A stretch of DNA of 64,000 nt, taken from Natronorubrum daqingense (GTDB taxonomy: Archaea > Halobacteriota > Halobacteria > Halobacteriales > Natrialbaceae). The notes under the pieces are model-generated. The model saw nothing but the letters and a program-made list of their open reading frames with translations, was not told the origin of the DNA and ran no database searches. The stretch's first letter is position 1. Each line of letters starts with the position of its first letter. Where the stretch lies: assembly GCF_001971705.1 (NCBI RefSeq), contig NZ_CP019327.1, forward strand, positions 2,976,001-3,040,000, written 5' to 3'. The translations under genes were made by a program, and so were the position numbers. Shown in pieces: positions 45,248 to 54,549 of the stretch.

Positions 45248-46519
45248 TCACTCGAGGGGAAGCGGATCCGGGTCCTCGTAGCCGTTGAGCAGGTTCCGCG
45301 CGATCGTTTTCAGGTGGATTTCCGAGGGGCCTTCGCCGATCCGGCGGACGCGGGCTTCCCGGAGCCACCGCTCGAGGGGGAGGTCGGCGTCGACGCCGGC
45401 ACCGCCGTGGATCTGGACCATTCGGTCGAGAACGGTCCAGAGCGACTCGGTGGTCTGGTACTTGGTGATCGAGGACTCGTGGCGGATGTCCTCGCCGTCG
45501 TCGAATTGCTGAGCGGCGTGGTAGACGGAGTACTTCGCCGCCTGGTAGTCGACGGCGGATTTGGCGATCTTCCACTGGATCGCCTGCCGGTCGGCGAGGG
45601 GCTTTCCGCCGACGGTTCTGTCGTTGGCCCACTCGATGCCCAGCCGGATCGACTGATCGATCGGACCCAGGGAGTTCGCCGCGTAGAGCACTCGAGACTC
45701 GCCGAGACACTCCTTCGCGAGTCCCAGCCCGGAGCCGACCTCGCCGAGGACGTTCGCCGCCGGAACGCGAACGTCGTTGAGCGTCACTTCGAAGGGGTAC
45801 TCAGGCCGGATGACCGGAATCGATCGCATCGAGACGCCGTCGTCGTCGGTCGGGACGAGGAACGCGGTGATGCCGTGGTCGGAGATGTCGTCGCCCTTTG
45901 GCTCCGTTCGCGCGAAGAGGATTAGGAAGTCGGCGTCGCCCGCCCACGAGATGTAGTGTTTGGTTCCGTTGACGACCCACTCCTCACCCTCTTTCGTCGC
46001 CAGCGTCTCCATTCCGCGCGGGTCCGAACCCGCCGCGGGCTCCGTCAGCGCGAAGCAGCTCTGCTTCTCGCCGTCGATACACGGCTGGAAGAAGCGCTCG
46101 ACCTGGTCCTCGTTCGCCGCCCCGAGGTAGGCGGAGGGCTCGCCGACCGTCAGGCCGGGCCCGAGTTCGATCACGCCCAAGCCGGGCTGGTAGAGGCCGA
46201 GTCGGTGCTTCGAGAGCTCCTCGAGGACGACGCAGCGTTCGACCAGACTGAGTCCGCCGCCGCCGTACTTCTCCGGAACGCCCATCGCCCAGAACCCGGC
46301 GTCTTTCGCCTTCTCCCTGAGTCGCTCTCGGTCGTCTTCGGGAATCTTGATCGGGTGCGGTCGAACGTTGTCGGTCAGTTCCGGGTTCTCCGGCTCGAGG
46401 TCGTGGTAGCGATCGATGTCGTCCGCGAGTTCGGTGAGTATCGGCCGAAACTCCTCGTCGACGAAGCGCCGGATCTCCCGGCGAAGCATCGTCGTCTCTG
46501 GTGAGAGGTCGAGCTCCAT
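45248..46519 (-). CDS. Acyl-CoA dehydrogenase, long form
   Basis: Acyl-CoA dehydrogenase of 423 residues, about 45 longer than the other two here because of an extended N-terminal helix region. It has MGVPEKYGGGGLSL, ALTEPAAGSDPRGM, IQIHGGAG-like VQIHGGAGVDADLP and the C-terminal RRIGEGPSEIHLK. The Glu of EGPSE sits at the catalytic position. The first residues are acidic (MELDLSPETTMLRREI); ATG 46519 starts them. It is the last gene of a leftward run with the CoA-transferase-like fusion and the thiol dioxygenase. Confidence 0.9.
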   Translation of the reverse strand: MELDLSPETTMLRREIRRFVDEEFRPILTELADDIDRYHDLEPENPELTDNVRPHPIKIPEDDRERLREKAKDAGFWAMGVPEKYGGGGLSLVERCVVLEELSKHRLGLYQPGLGVIELGPGLTVGEPSAYLGAANEDQVERFFQPCIDGEKQSCFALTEPAAGSDPRGMETLATKEGEEWVVNGTKHYISWAGDADFLILFARTEPKGDDISDHGITAFLVPTDDDGVSMRSIPVIRPEYPFEVTLNDVRVPAANVLGEVGSGLGLAKECLGESRVLYAANSLGPIDQSIRLGIEWANDRTVGGKPLADRQAIQWKIAKSAVDYQAAKYSVYHAAQQFDDGEDIRHESSITKYQTTESLWTVLDRMVQIHGGAGVDADLPLERWLREARVRRIGEGPSEIHLKTIARNLLNGYEDPDPLPLE

Positions 46520-46646
46520 TGTGGTGCAATCGCCGGGACATTTGCGAGAAATTCGCATAAGTGTTGGGGTGTTCACACGGTGCACCCCCGCTGCCCTCGA
46601 GTGAATTTCTATTGTCGGCCGAATTCCGCCGTCGTCGGCTCGAGAG

Positions 46647-48350
46647 TCACTCGAGAGCGGAGAGCGTCTCGAATCCGGAGCGGCGGACGCGGGTTGGATC
46701 GACGCGCTCGAGGGCCTCGAGTTCCTCGTCGGTCGGAAGCGGCGTCTCGTCGACCTCACTCGAGGCGAAGCGCACGTCCCACCCCGTTCGCTCGCGGATC
46801 TCTTCGCGAGAGACGCCGGGGTGGATCGAGACGACCTGCAACTCGCCGTCGCGGCGCTCGAACTCGCAAAGCGGCGTCACGAGGTAGGTGAGGTTCCCCT
46901 CCGCAGTCGTGAAGTCGACCGCGGACGGCAGCGAGCGGGCGCGGTGTTCGGTCCGCCAGGCCCACGCCTCCTCGACGAGGGGGAGCAGGGAGCCCGCACC
47001 GCCGCCGCCGCCGAATTTGACCGACGGCTCCGCCCACGACCCCGCGACGGTGTTGTTGAGCCGCCCGCGCCGGTCGACCTGTGCGCCGCCCACGAACATC
47101 ACGTCGACGCCCCCGCGCGCCGCCAGGTCGAACGCCTCGGGCGAGGAGAAGTGCGCCGGCGCTCCCTCGAGCAGCCGCGCGTCCTCCGTCGAGAGCGGCG
47201 TTTCGGCGGGCGAGCCGTTCATCGCGCCCGACGCGCTCAGGTGGGTCGTCCCGGCTCGCTCGCGCGCCGCCCGAAGGGCGACCGTCGGCAGCGGCGAGGC
47301 GAATCCCTGAAACGCGACGGAGATTTCCTCGAGTCGCCGAGCGATGGCGACGGTCATGACCTCGGCGATCGTACACGCTGCGTTGGGCGCTGGGTCCTGC
47401 GGGTGATCGCTCGAGTCCGTCGTCTTCGAACTTGCAGTGCTCGAGCCCCCTTCGGCGACACCGCCGTCGCTCGAGACCGCCGGCTGGTGAGCCCCCCACT
47501 CGAGTGCGTCCCTCCGGTCGGCGACAGCGCGCTCGCGATAGTGGTCCTCGTCCGGGCCGACGTACTCGGTGATATAGGCCTCGAGATCGCCCGAACTCGC
47601 AGCCTCGAGATACTGCTCGAGGTGTGCGCGGTCGTAGTCGTACCTGCCCGGACAGCTGCACGGATGGGCACCGTCGGGCACTTCGGCGACGGCGTCGACC
47701 AGCACCCCCGGTACGTCGGTCGAGCCGGGATCGTCCGTGAACGTGTCGGCGTCGACCACCCGCTCCGCGGTGACGAAGACCCGATCCGCCGCCTTCGCGA
47801 CGAGGTTTTCGGTGAGGTCCGCGCCGTCGAAGCGAGCGTTACCGTCGGCGTCGGCTTCGGTCGCGTGAATCACGGCGATATCCGGCTCGACCCGCCGAAC
47901 CGCGTACGTCGACTCGCCGGTGAACGGGTCCGACGTCTCCGCGAGGTAGGCGTCTCCGATCTCGAGGAGGTCGCTCCCGTCCAGTCCGGCGATCGGCAGG
48001 AACGGAACGCCCTGCGTCGCGGCGCGCAACGCTGTCGCGACGGTGTAGCACGTCCCCTCTCGAGCCTCGAGCGTGCCGTCCTCGATCGCCCGCCGGGTGT
48101 TCGGCGCGAGGCCGAACGCCTCGAAGCCGACGTAGCCGTAGCACGCCGCCTCGAGCTGTCCCGTTCCGGCGAGGAGGTCGATATCCATCGAGTTCGCGAG
48201 CCCGATCGGGACGAGATCCGAGACGTCCGCCCGGACCAGCTCGCGGACGAACGCCATCGGCGCTCGGTGCAGCGTCTTGCCGCCGAACGCGATCGTCGAG
48301 CCGTCCTCGACGCGGGCCGCGAGGTGCTCGAGGTCGACCACGTCGGTCAT
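46647..48350 (-). CDS. Fused alpha-beta class I CoA-transferase-like protein lacking the catalytic Glu
   Basis: Fusion of 567 residues. Residues 1-287 match an alpha subunit (IAFGGKTLHRAPMAFV, EADADGNARFDG); about 288-324 are a Ser/Gly/Asp linker; 325-567 match a beta subunit (VDVMFVGGAQVDRRGRLNN, FGGGGGAGSLL). The beta catalytic Glu, present in the split enzyme here as YESGTIG, reads LSASGAMNG with Ala373. Loss of that Glu is known for IpdAB, a CoA-transferase homologue that hydrolytically opens a ring. This protein may thus be a CoA-ester hydrolase or lyase. It starts 24 bp after the dioxygenase stop. Confidence 0.88.
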   Translation of the reverse strand: MTDVVDLEHLAARVEDGSTIAFGGKTLHRAPMAFVRELVRADVSDLVPIGLANSMDIDLLAGTGQLEAACYGYVGFEAFGLAPNTRRAIEDGTLEAREGTCYTVATALRAATQGVPFLPIAGLDGSDLLEIGDAYLAETSDPFTGESTYAVRRVEPDIAVIHATEADADGNARFDGADLTENLVAKAADRVFVTAERVVDADTFTDDPGSTDVPGVLVDAVAEVPDGAHPCSCPGRYDYDRAHLEQYLEAASSGDLEAYITEYVGPDEDHYRERAVADRRDALEWGAHQPAVSSDGGVAEGGSSTASSKTTDSSDHPQDPAPNAACTIAEVMTVAIARRLEEISVAFQGFASPLPTVALRAARERAGTTHLSASGAMNGSPAETPLSTEDARLLEGAPAHFSSPEAFDLAARGGVDVMFVGGAQVDRRGRLNNTVAGSWAEPSVKFGGGGGAGSLLPLVEEAWAWRTEHRARSLPSAVDFTTAEGNLTYLVTPLCEFERRDGELQVVSIHPGVSREEIRERTGWDVRFASSEVDETPLPTDEELEALERVDPTRVRRSGFETLSALE

Positions 48351-48374
48351 CGTCTCCCTCCGCGTGCGTTCGAG

Positions 48375-49139
48375 TTACTCATTGGCGGTGTGTTCGATCG
48401 AGTGTCCGCCCTGATCGTAGCTGTGTCCGCCCTCTCCGTGGTCGTGCGCGTGTCCGTGCCCGCCGTGGCCGTGGCCGACTTCCGGGGGCTCGCGGACGTC
48501 CTCGCACTCGACGTTACTGTACCCCGACTGGAACAGTTCGACGTCGTTGTCGTCGGCGCAGAAGGCGTGGCGCTCGATACAGCCCACGTCGGCTCCGAGC
48601 AGGTGGACGCTGACGCTCGGTTCGTCCGAGGTCGTCTCCACCGAGTGGATGTCGTTGTTCGGCGGCTCGAGTCGGTAGAAGTCGCCCCGGCCGTTGTCCT
48701 CGGTCCGCAGGTGCTCGAGTTCCGCGTCGCCTTCGTGGCCGCCGTCGTCGACGCGGCGGTAGAACTCCTCGCGCTGGGTGCCGCCGTAGATGCCGACGAG
48801 CCCCCACGCGAGGTGGTCGTGGATGGGCGTCTCCGCGCCCGGCGGGAGTACGAGGGTGAACAGCGCGAGTTTGTCGCCGAGTCGATAGACCAGCCACTGA
48901 GCGATGTCGCTGCCCATGTCGCCTTTGTCTTCCATGTCGTCCGGCGTCAGGTGCTGGTAGCGTTCTGGCAGCCAGCCGTCCTCCATCAGGAGTTCTTCGA
49001 AGGGCTCCTCGAGGGCGTCGAGCAGGGCCGGAACATCCTCGTGTTCGTCCGCGGTGGCGTGGACGGTGTCGACGAACTCGCGGATTCGGTCGTTCTCGTG
49101 GAAAAATTCCGGGTCTGGTTGCTGATCAGGATCGCTCAT
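48375..49139 (-). CDS. Thiol dioxygenase, cysteine/3-mercaptopropionate dioxygenase-like cupin with His-rich tail
   Basis: Cupin of 254 residues. The iron ligands appear as His107 and His109 (PIHDHLAWGLVGIYGG) and His165 (NNDIHSVE), the three-His pattern of cysteine and 3-mercaptopropionate dioxygenases. HDH followed by WGxxG resembles the bacterial mercaptopropionate branch. It should oxidise a thiol to a sulfinate with O2. Residues about 217-254 form a Gly/His-rich tail (for example GHGHGGHGHAHDHG) that may bind metal. It lies between a threonine-synthase-like gene and the fused CoA-transferase-like gene. Confidence 0.87.
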   Translation of the reverse strand: MSDPDQQPDPEFFHENDRIREFVDTVHATADEHEDVPALLDALEEPFEELLMEDGWLPERYQHLTPDDMEDKGDMGSDIAQWLVYRLGDKLALFTLVLPPGAETPIHDHLAWGLVGIYGGTQREEFYRRVDDGGHEGDAELEHLRTEDNGRGDFYRLEPPNNDIHSVETTSDEPSVSVHLLGADVGCIERHAFCADDNDVELFQSGYSNVECEDVREPPEVGHGHGGHGHAHDHGEGGHSYDQGGHSIEHTANE

Positions 49140-49212
49140 CTAGTTCGTGCGTATCGATACCGTGGGCCATAACAGTTTGCCCGGAGTGTCACTCCAGCCG
49201 GAAGGCCGATAT

Positions 49213-50412
49213 TCAGTCGTCCCTGAATGCAGCGAGTCGGTCCTCGAGCGCCTCTATTTCGACGAGGTCGGCGGAGCCGGAGCCGAGGTGGTCGGTGAGA
49301 CCCGTGCCGGTCGTGACGGCGACGACGTCGTCGCTCGAGTCGATCTCGCCCGCGTCGACCAGCCGTCGAATCCCCGCCAGCGCGGTCGCCGACGACGCCT
49401 CGACGCTGAGACCCGCCTCGCTGGCGAGGGTCCGTTGTGCCTCCAGAATCTCCGGATCCTCGAGGCCGACGGCCGCCCCGTCGGTGTCCTCGATGGCGGC
49501 GAGGGCGCGCGTCCCACTCGGCGGATCGGGATTGCCGATCGAGTAGGCGACCGTCTCGCCGCGTTCGACCCGCGACACCTCGCTCGCGCCGCGGTCGTAC
49601 GCCTCGGCGATCGGGGCGCTGGCCGCCGCCTGCACGGCGTACAGTCGGGGCACGTCCGCGAGGACGCCCGCCGACTCGAGTTCGCGAAGCGCTTTCCAGA
49701 TCCCGCTGAAGTGCCCGCCGCTGCTTGTCGGCACGACGATGGCGTCCGGCGCGTCGGGCGCGAACGACTCGCAGATCTCGAGGGCCGTCGTCTTCTGGCC
49801 CTCGACGCGAAGCGGAACGTCGGAGTTGAGGAAGGCGATGTCTCGCGCCGGACCGATCTCGAGCGTCCGCTCGTAGAGTCGGCCGTAGTCGCCCGCGACC
49901 CGGAGCACCGTCGGATCGAACTGCGAGATCGTCTCGAGGCGGCTCTCCGGGATGTCCTCGGGGACCAGCACGACGCAGGGCAACCCCGACGCAGCGGCGT
50001 AGGCGGACGTGCTGATGGCCATGTTTCCGTGGGAAACGGTGCCGACGGCGTCGACGGCCGGTTCCTCTCGGCCATCAGCTTGCAGCACGGCGAGGCCGAG
50101 CGCGCTGCCGCGGTCTTTGAACGACCCCGTCGGGTTTCCGCCCTCTACCTTGAGGTGGACGCGAGCGCCGGCGAACGCGTCGAGGGACGGCTCGCGAACG
50201 AGCGGCGTCCCGCCGGCCGCCGCGAAGAGCCCGTCGGGCGCGCTCACGGGGAGCAGCGATTCGTAACGCCACATTCCGGGCGCGTCGATCACGTCGTTCC
50301 AGTCGAACGAGTCCGCGTCGGTCTCGAGCCAGAGCGCTTCGCCACAGGAACAGCGAGCGACGAGTCCAGTCTCGCGCGAGCCACAGGCGTAACAGCGACG
50401 CGTCGCGCTCAT
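49213..50412 (-). CDS. Threonine-synthase-like PLP enzyme
   Basis: Fold-type II PLP enzyme of 399 residues. An N-terminal zinc ribbon has Cys7, Cys10, Cys21 and Cys23 (CYACG, CSCGE). The PLP Lys is Lys99 in NPTGSFKDRGSA, and the phosphate loop is PTSSGGHFSGIW. Family members eliminate or replace the side chain of phosphohomoserine; archaeal relatives include cysteate synthase. Placement beside a thiol dioxygenase makes a role in sulfur amino acids possible, but a plain threonine synthase cannot be excluded. Confidence 0.87.
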   Translation of the reverse strand: MSATRRCYACGSRETGLVARCSCGEALWLETDADSFDWNDVIDAPGMWRYESLLPVSAPDGLFAAAGGTPLVREPSLDAFAGARVHLKVEGGNPTGSFKDRGSALGLAVLQADGREEPAVDAVGTVSHGNMAISTSAYAAASGLPCVVLVPEDIPESRLETISQFDPTVLRVAGDYGRLYERTLEIGPARDIAFLNSDVPLRVEGQKTTALEICESFAPDAPDAIVVPTSSGGHFSGIWKALRELESAGVLADVPRLYAVQAAASAPIAEAYDRGASEVSRVERGETVAYSIGNPDPPSGTRALAAIEDTDGAAVGLEDPEILEAQRTLASEAGLSVEASSATALAGIRRLVDAGEIDSSDDVVAVTTGTGLTDHLGSGSADLVEIEALEDRLAAFRDD

Positions 50413-50469
50413 ACGATCACCCGCGGGGTCGCGACGCCCGCTCGAGGTCGAGCAGCTGTGGCGAACGGT

Positions 50470-51108
50470 TCAGAACTCGTGGTCATCGTCCTCAAGGTCG
50501 GCGACGGTCGCGCCGGCGTCGATCTTTTCCTCGATGGTCGACTCCTCCGAACGGATTTCGGCGACGGTAGCGGCGATTTCGCTCGCGCGTTCGGCGGGCA
50601 CGACGACGACGCCGGTTCCGTCCGCGACGATGACGTCGTCGGCCGAGACGGCGACGCCGCCGATGTCGATCGTTCCGCCGACTTCCTCGACGGTCAGTCG
50701 CCGCTGGCCGGTTTTCGGCGTCGGCGCGCGACCGAAGACGGGGAACGATCCGGATCGAATATCCGGGACGTCGCGGTAGCCGCCGTCGACGACCACGCCT
50801 TCGACGCCCGCTCGCTCGGCGAGCACGCAGGCGTTGCCGCCCCAACACGAGAGCTCCGGGCCGACGCCGTCGATGGCGAGGACGCGGTCCGCACGAAGCT
50901 CCTCGAGCAAAGCGTAGGGAAAGTTTGTCTTCGATCCCGGTTCCGAGACGGGTTCGAACCGGAGCGTGTGGACCCGCCCGACCGCTTTCTGTGACGGATC
51001 GACCGCGCCGATTTCGGTCGCGACGCCGTCGATTCCGTACTGGTCTAGCGCGTCGGACACGATACTCGAGTCGACAGTCCTGAACGTCTCGATGACCTCC
51101 GAATCCAT
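50470..51108 (-). CDS. RraA-family protein (HMG/CHA aldolase or oxaloacetate decarboxylase-like)
   Basis: Protein of 212 residues of the RraA/demethylmenaquinone-methyltransferase-like family, which includes class II 4-hydroxy-4-methyl-2-oxoglutarate aldolases. It has SIVSDALDQYGIDG, a DGVGPELSCWGG loop and the metal/substrate motif GVVVDGGYRDVPDIR. ATG 51108 is about 27 nt from the TATA-like CAATTATGTG and begins the conserved N-terminus. It is first in the leftward run ending with the acyl-CoA dehydrogenase and is divergent from a TPP enzyme. Confidence 0.87.
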   Translation of the reverse strand: MDSEVIETFRTVDSSIVSDALDQYGIDGVATEIGAVDPSQKAVGRVHTLRFEPVSEPGSKTNFPYALLEELRADRVLAIDGVGPELSCWGGNACVLAERAGVEGVVVDGGYRDVPDIRSGSFPVFGRAPTPKTGQRRLTVEEVGGTIDIGGVAVSADDVIVADGTGVVVVPAERASEIAATVAEIRSEESTIEEKIDAGATVADLEDDDHEF

Positions 51109-51267
51109 ACGCCACCATCTCTCACGGACAGACACATAATTGCTCGCACGGGTCGCCCGCCGTGTTCGGATTCTCCTCCGACACAGCTGCTACTTGTGCA
51201 ATTCGCGTGGGTCCGTGCTAAAATCACAAACCGAAACGATAAGACCGGCGGGGTGTTTGCTCGAGCC

Positions 51268-52899
51268 ATGGACGTTGCTAGCACGGGGAGTGCGTACATC
51301 CTCGATGCGCTCGGAGCCGAGGGAATCGACACGCTGTTCGGCGTCATCGGCGAAGGAAACGCGCACCTGCTCGACGCGGTCAACGATCGGGACATCGAGT
51401 TCCAGCAGGCTCGCCACGAACAGGCCGGCGTCACGATGGCCGACGGCGCCGCGCGCACGAAACAGGGCGTCACCGCCTGCACGCTCACTCACGGTCCAGG
51501 GGTGACGAACGGCGCGACCGGCATCGCCGCCGCCGACCGCGACAATATCCCGATCGTGATCCTCGTCGGCGATACGAGCATCGAGGGGCGGGAAACGTCG
51601 CTTCAGTACCTCGACCACCCGACGTTCGCGTCGCCGATTTCGGTCTACCAGACGCGGATCGAGACGCCGGTGACGATTCCCGAGGTCCTCGAGCGAGCGT
51701 TCGATCGCGCGAGAACCCGAAGCGGCCCCGTGCTGGTCGAGGTGCCGGCGGACGTCCAGGAGGGCGAGGCTCCCGACGAGGAGTACACGCCGAGTGCACG
51801 GCCGCGCCAGCGGGTGCGACCGGATGAACGCCACGTCGAGGAGGCCGCCTCGTTGCTCGACGATGCGGATCATCCCGTTATCCTCGCGGGCGGCGGGGCG
51901 GTCCGATCCGACGCCGGCCAGGAAATCGCGACGCTCGCCGAACACGTCGGCGCACCAATCGCGACGACGTACTTCGGTCGCTCGCTCCTCGACGAAGCGC
52001 ACCCGATGGTCAGTGGCATCGCGGGCACGTTCATGTCGCCAGCGAACGACGACCTCCTCTGGGACGCCGACGTGGCAGTCGTCGTCGGTGCTCGGCTGTC
52101 GGGCAAGACGACTCGCTACGGCGAGTTGTACGCGGACGCGGACGTGATCCAGATCGACATCGACGAAGAGTCGATCGGCACCCACCAGGAGCCCGCGATC
52201 GGAATCCGCGCCGACGCGCGAGAAACCGTCGCCGACCTTATCCACCGCTGCGAGACGGATCCGGAGCGAGCCTCCAGCGTCGCGCAGACGATCGAGCGGG
52301 CACCCTCGCCGTGGGCCGACGGCTTCGAGGAACGACCCGACCAGATCGACCCCCGCGAGTTCACCCTCGAGCTTTCCGAGCGCGTCCCCGACGACGCGAT
52401 CCTCACCGTCGGCTCGGGGAACAACACCGGGTTCCCCGCCGTCTTTCACGAACTCGGCGCGGACGCCTCGATGCTGATCAACGGCAACTTCGGGACGATG
52501 GGCTACTCGCTTCCCGCCGCGCTGGGGGCGAAAGCGGCCGCGCCGGATCGTCCCGTCGTCTGTTACACCGGCGACGGCGCGTTGATTCAGGTGATTCAGG
52601 AGATCGAAACGGCCGTTCGCCTCGAGTTGCCGCTGCTCGTCGCCGTCTTCAACGACAGCAGCTACGGGATCATCCGCCACCGCCAGAATCTCGTCCACGA
52701 CCGCGAGACGGGGAGCACCTACGACAGTCCGGACTTCGTCGACATCGCCGAAGGGTTCGGCGCGAACGGTGCCGTAATTCGTTCGGCGGACGACCTCTCA
52801 GTCGTCGAGGAGTACTACGACGCAGACCCCGACGTCCCGCTCGTTCTGGACGCGCGAACGATCCCCGAGGTTTCGCGCCCGGGATTCCCGCCGTACTGA
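51268..52899 (+). CDS. Thiamine-pyrophosphate-dependent enzyme, acetolactate synthase-like
   Basis: TPP enzyme of 543 residues. The catalytic Glu is in ARHEQAGVTMADGAAR (about residue 50), the central domain has VILAGGGAVRSDA, and the TPP/Mg motif starts GDGALIQVIQEIE and ends FNDSSYGIIR. No small subunit is adjacent. ATG 51268 is 27 nt from ACGATAAGACC; the frame is open upstream but without homology. It is followed by an aldehyde dehydrogenase, suggesting decarboxylation of a 2-oxo acid to an aldehyde and then oxidation; this is inferred. Confidence 0.89.
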   Translation: MDVASTGSAYILDALGAEGIDTLFGVIGEGNAHLLDAVNDRDIEFQQARHEQAGVTMADGAARTKQGVTACTLTHGPGVTNGATGIAAADRDNIPIVILVGDTSIEGRETSLQYLDHPTFASPISVYQTRIETPVTIPEVLERAFDRARTRSGPVLVEVPADVQEGEAPDEEYTPSARPRQRVRPDERHVEEAASLLDDADHPVILAGGGAVRSDAGQEIATLAEHVGAPIATTYFGRSLLDEAHPMVSGIAGTFMSPANDDLLWDADVAVVVGARLSGKTTRYGELYADADVIQIDIDEESIGTHQEPAIGIRADARETVADLIHRCETDPERASSVAQTIERAPSPWADGFEERPDQIDPREFTLELSERVPDDAILTVGSGNNTGFPAVFHELGADASMLINGNFGTMGYSLPAALGAKAAAPDRPVVCYTGDGALIQVIQEIETAVRLELPLLVAVFNDSSYGIIRHRQNLVHDRETGSTYDSPDFVDIAEGFGANGAVIRSADDLSVVEEYYDADPDVPLVLDARTIPEVSRPGFPPY

Positions 52900-53060
52900 C
52901 TGCTGTCCCTGTCGATTTTGGGTTCGGCCACTGTCGACCACTGCTCTCGCCATCTCTGTTCTGTCGTGTTCCCGACCGGTTTCGCCGCCGATTTCAGGAT
53001 CTCGTGTACGACACGCACCGGTGCAAAATACTAATCAGCACTCGAACACACGTCTGAACC

Positions 53061-54527
53061 ATGGCGACACACAGCGCGAACGATCGCGATCAGTACGGCC
53101 TGTTCATCGACGGGACCGAAAGCGAGTCGGCGTCCGGAGAGACGATTTCGGTCGTCGACCCCGCGACGGAAGAGCCGTTCACGTCGATCCAGGCCGGATC
53201 GGCGTCCGACGTCGACCGCGCGGTCGACGCCGCACTCGAGGGCCAGACGGAGTGGTACGGACTCGCACCCGCCGAACGGGGTCGGATACTGCGCCGAGCG
53301 TCGGATCTCATCGCAGACCGACGCGACGAACTCGCCCGACTGCTGACTCGCGAGAACGGGAAACCGATCTCGCAGGCGCGGACCGAAATCGACGCCGCCA
53401 GCCGGTACTTCGAGTACTACTCGGGAATGGCGGACAAAATACAGGGCGAGACGATCCCCCTCGGTCGCGAGTACGTCGACTACACGATTCAGGAACCACT
53501 CGGCGTTACCGGTCACATCATCCCCTGGAACTTTCCGGCGGCGATCTTCGGTCGGACCGTCGCGCCGGCGCTCACCGCCGGCAACGCCGTCGTCGTCAAG
53601 CCGGCGGAACAGACGCCGCTGACGGCACTCGAGTTCGCTCAAATACTCGACGAGGCGGGCGCTCCTTCCGGGACGGTCAACGTCGTCACGGGATACGGCG
53701 TCGACGCCGGCGAACCGCTGACGGAACACGAGGACGTGAGCTGCGTCGCGTTCACGGGCTCCGTCGAGACCGGCAAAGCGGTCGCAGCCGCCGCTGGCCG
53801 ACAGCTCACGCCCGCACACATCGAAGCCGGCGGCAAGAACCCGAACGTCGTCTTCCCGGACGCCGACCTCGAGCAAGCCGTCGAGCAGACGCTGATCTCG
53901 ATCTTCACGCGAAACGCGGGACAGGTCTGCTCGGCCGGGGACCGTCTGATCGTTCACGAAGATATCCGCGAGGCGTTCCTCGAGCGACTCGTCGAGGAGG
54001 TCGAGTCGCTCGAGGTCGGCACCGGCCTCGACGATCCGGACATCGGACCCCTCGTCTCCGAAGCGCAGTACGAGACGGTCAGCGAGTACATCGAGATCGG
54101 CTCGAGCGAAGTCGGCGAGCCGATCGTCGGCGGCGCTCCCGAGGAGACGGAGGACGGCTACTTCGTCGAGCCGACAGTATTCGACGGCGCGAGCAACGAC
54201 GACCGAATCAGCCAGGAGGAGATCTTCGGCCCCGTCCTCACCGTGATCCCGTTCAGCACCGAAGCCGAGGCAATCGAACTCGCCAACGACAGCGAGTACG
54301 GCCTCACGGCGGGTATCTTCACCACCGACCTCGAGCGCGCTCACCGGTTCGCCCGCGACGTCGTTGCCGGCCAGGTGTACGTCAACGAGTGGTTCGCCGG
54401 CGGCGTCGAGACGCCCTTCGGCGGCTTCCGCGAGAGCGGCTTCGGTCGCGAGAAGGGCCTCGAGGCGGTAGAACAGTTCACGGCCACGAAGAACGTCGGG
54501 TTGAAGATCGGCGACGGCCCGTCGTAG
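53061..54527 (+). CDS. Aldehyde dehydrogenase (NAD(P)-dependent)
   Basis: Aldehyde dehydrogenase of 488 residues. It has PWNFPAAIFGRTVAPALTAG, the catalytic Glu in IEAGGKNPNVV, and the nucleophilic Cys in NAGQVCSAGDRL. It oxidises an aldehyde to the acid. It follows the TPP enzyme by 161 bp, with a TATA-like AAAATACTAAT before ATG 53061. Similar to succinate-semialdehyde and betaine-aldehyde dehydrogenases; substrate not assignable. Confidence 0.93.
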   Translation: MATHSANDRDQYGLFIDGTESESASGETISVVDPATEEPFTSIQAGSASDVDRAVDAALEGQTEWYGLAPAERGRILRRASDLIADRRDELARLLTRENGKPISQARTEIDAASRYFEYYSGMADKIQGETIPLGREYVDYTIQEPLGVTGHIIPWNFPAAIFGRTVAPALTAGNAVVVKPAEQTPLTALEFAQILDEAGAPSGTVNVVTGYGVDAGEPLTEHEDVSCVAFTGSVETGKAVAAAAGRQLTPAHIEAGGKNPNVVFPDADLEQAVEQTLISIFTRNAGQVCSAGDRLIVHEDIREAFLERLVEEVESLEVGTGLDDPDIGPLVSEAQYETVSEYIEIGSSEVGEPIVGGAPEETEDGYFVEPTVFDGASNDDRISQEEIFGPVLTVIPFSTEAEAIELANDSEYGLTAGIFTTDLERAHRFARDVVAGQVYVNEWFAGGVETPFGGFRESGFGREKGLEAVEQFTATKNVGLKIGDGPS

Positions 54528-54549
54528 TCGTCCGCGGACACTCGCGCGC

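Noticed and set aside
4550-52899. Reading the two TPP enzymes as acetolactate synthase of branched-chain amino acid biosynthesis
   Set aside because: No small regulatory subunit or ilv gene is adjacent to either, and both lie among catabolic genes.
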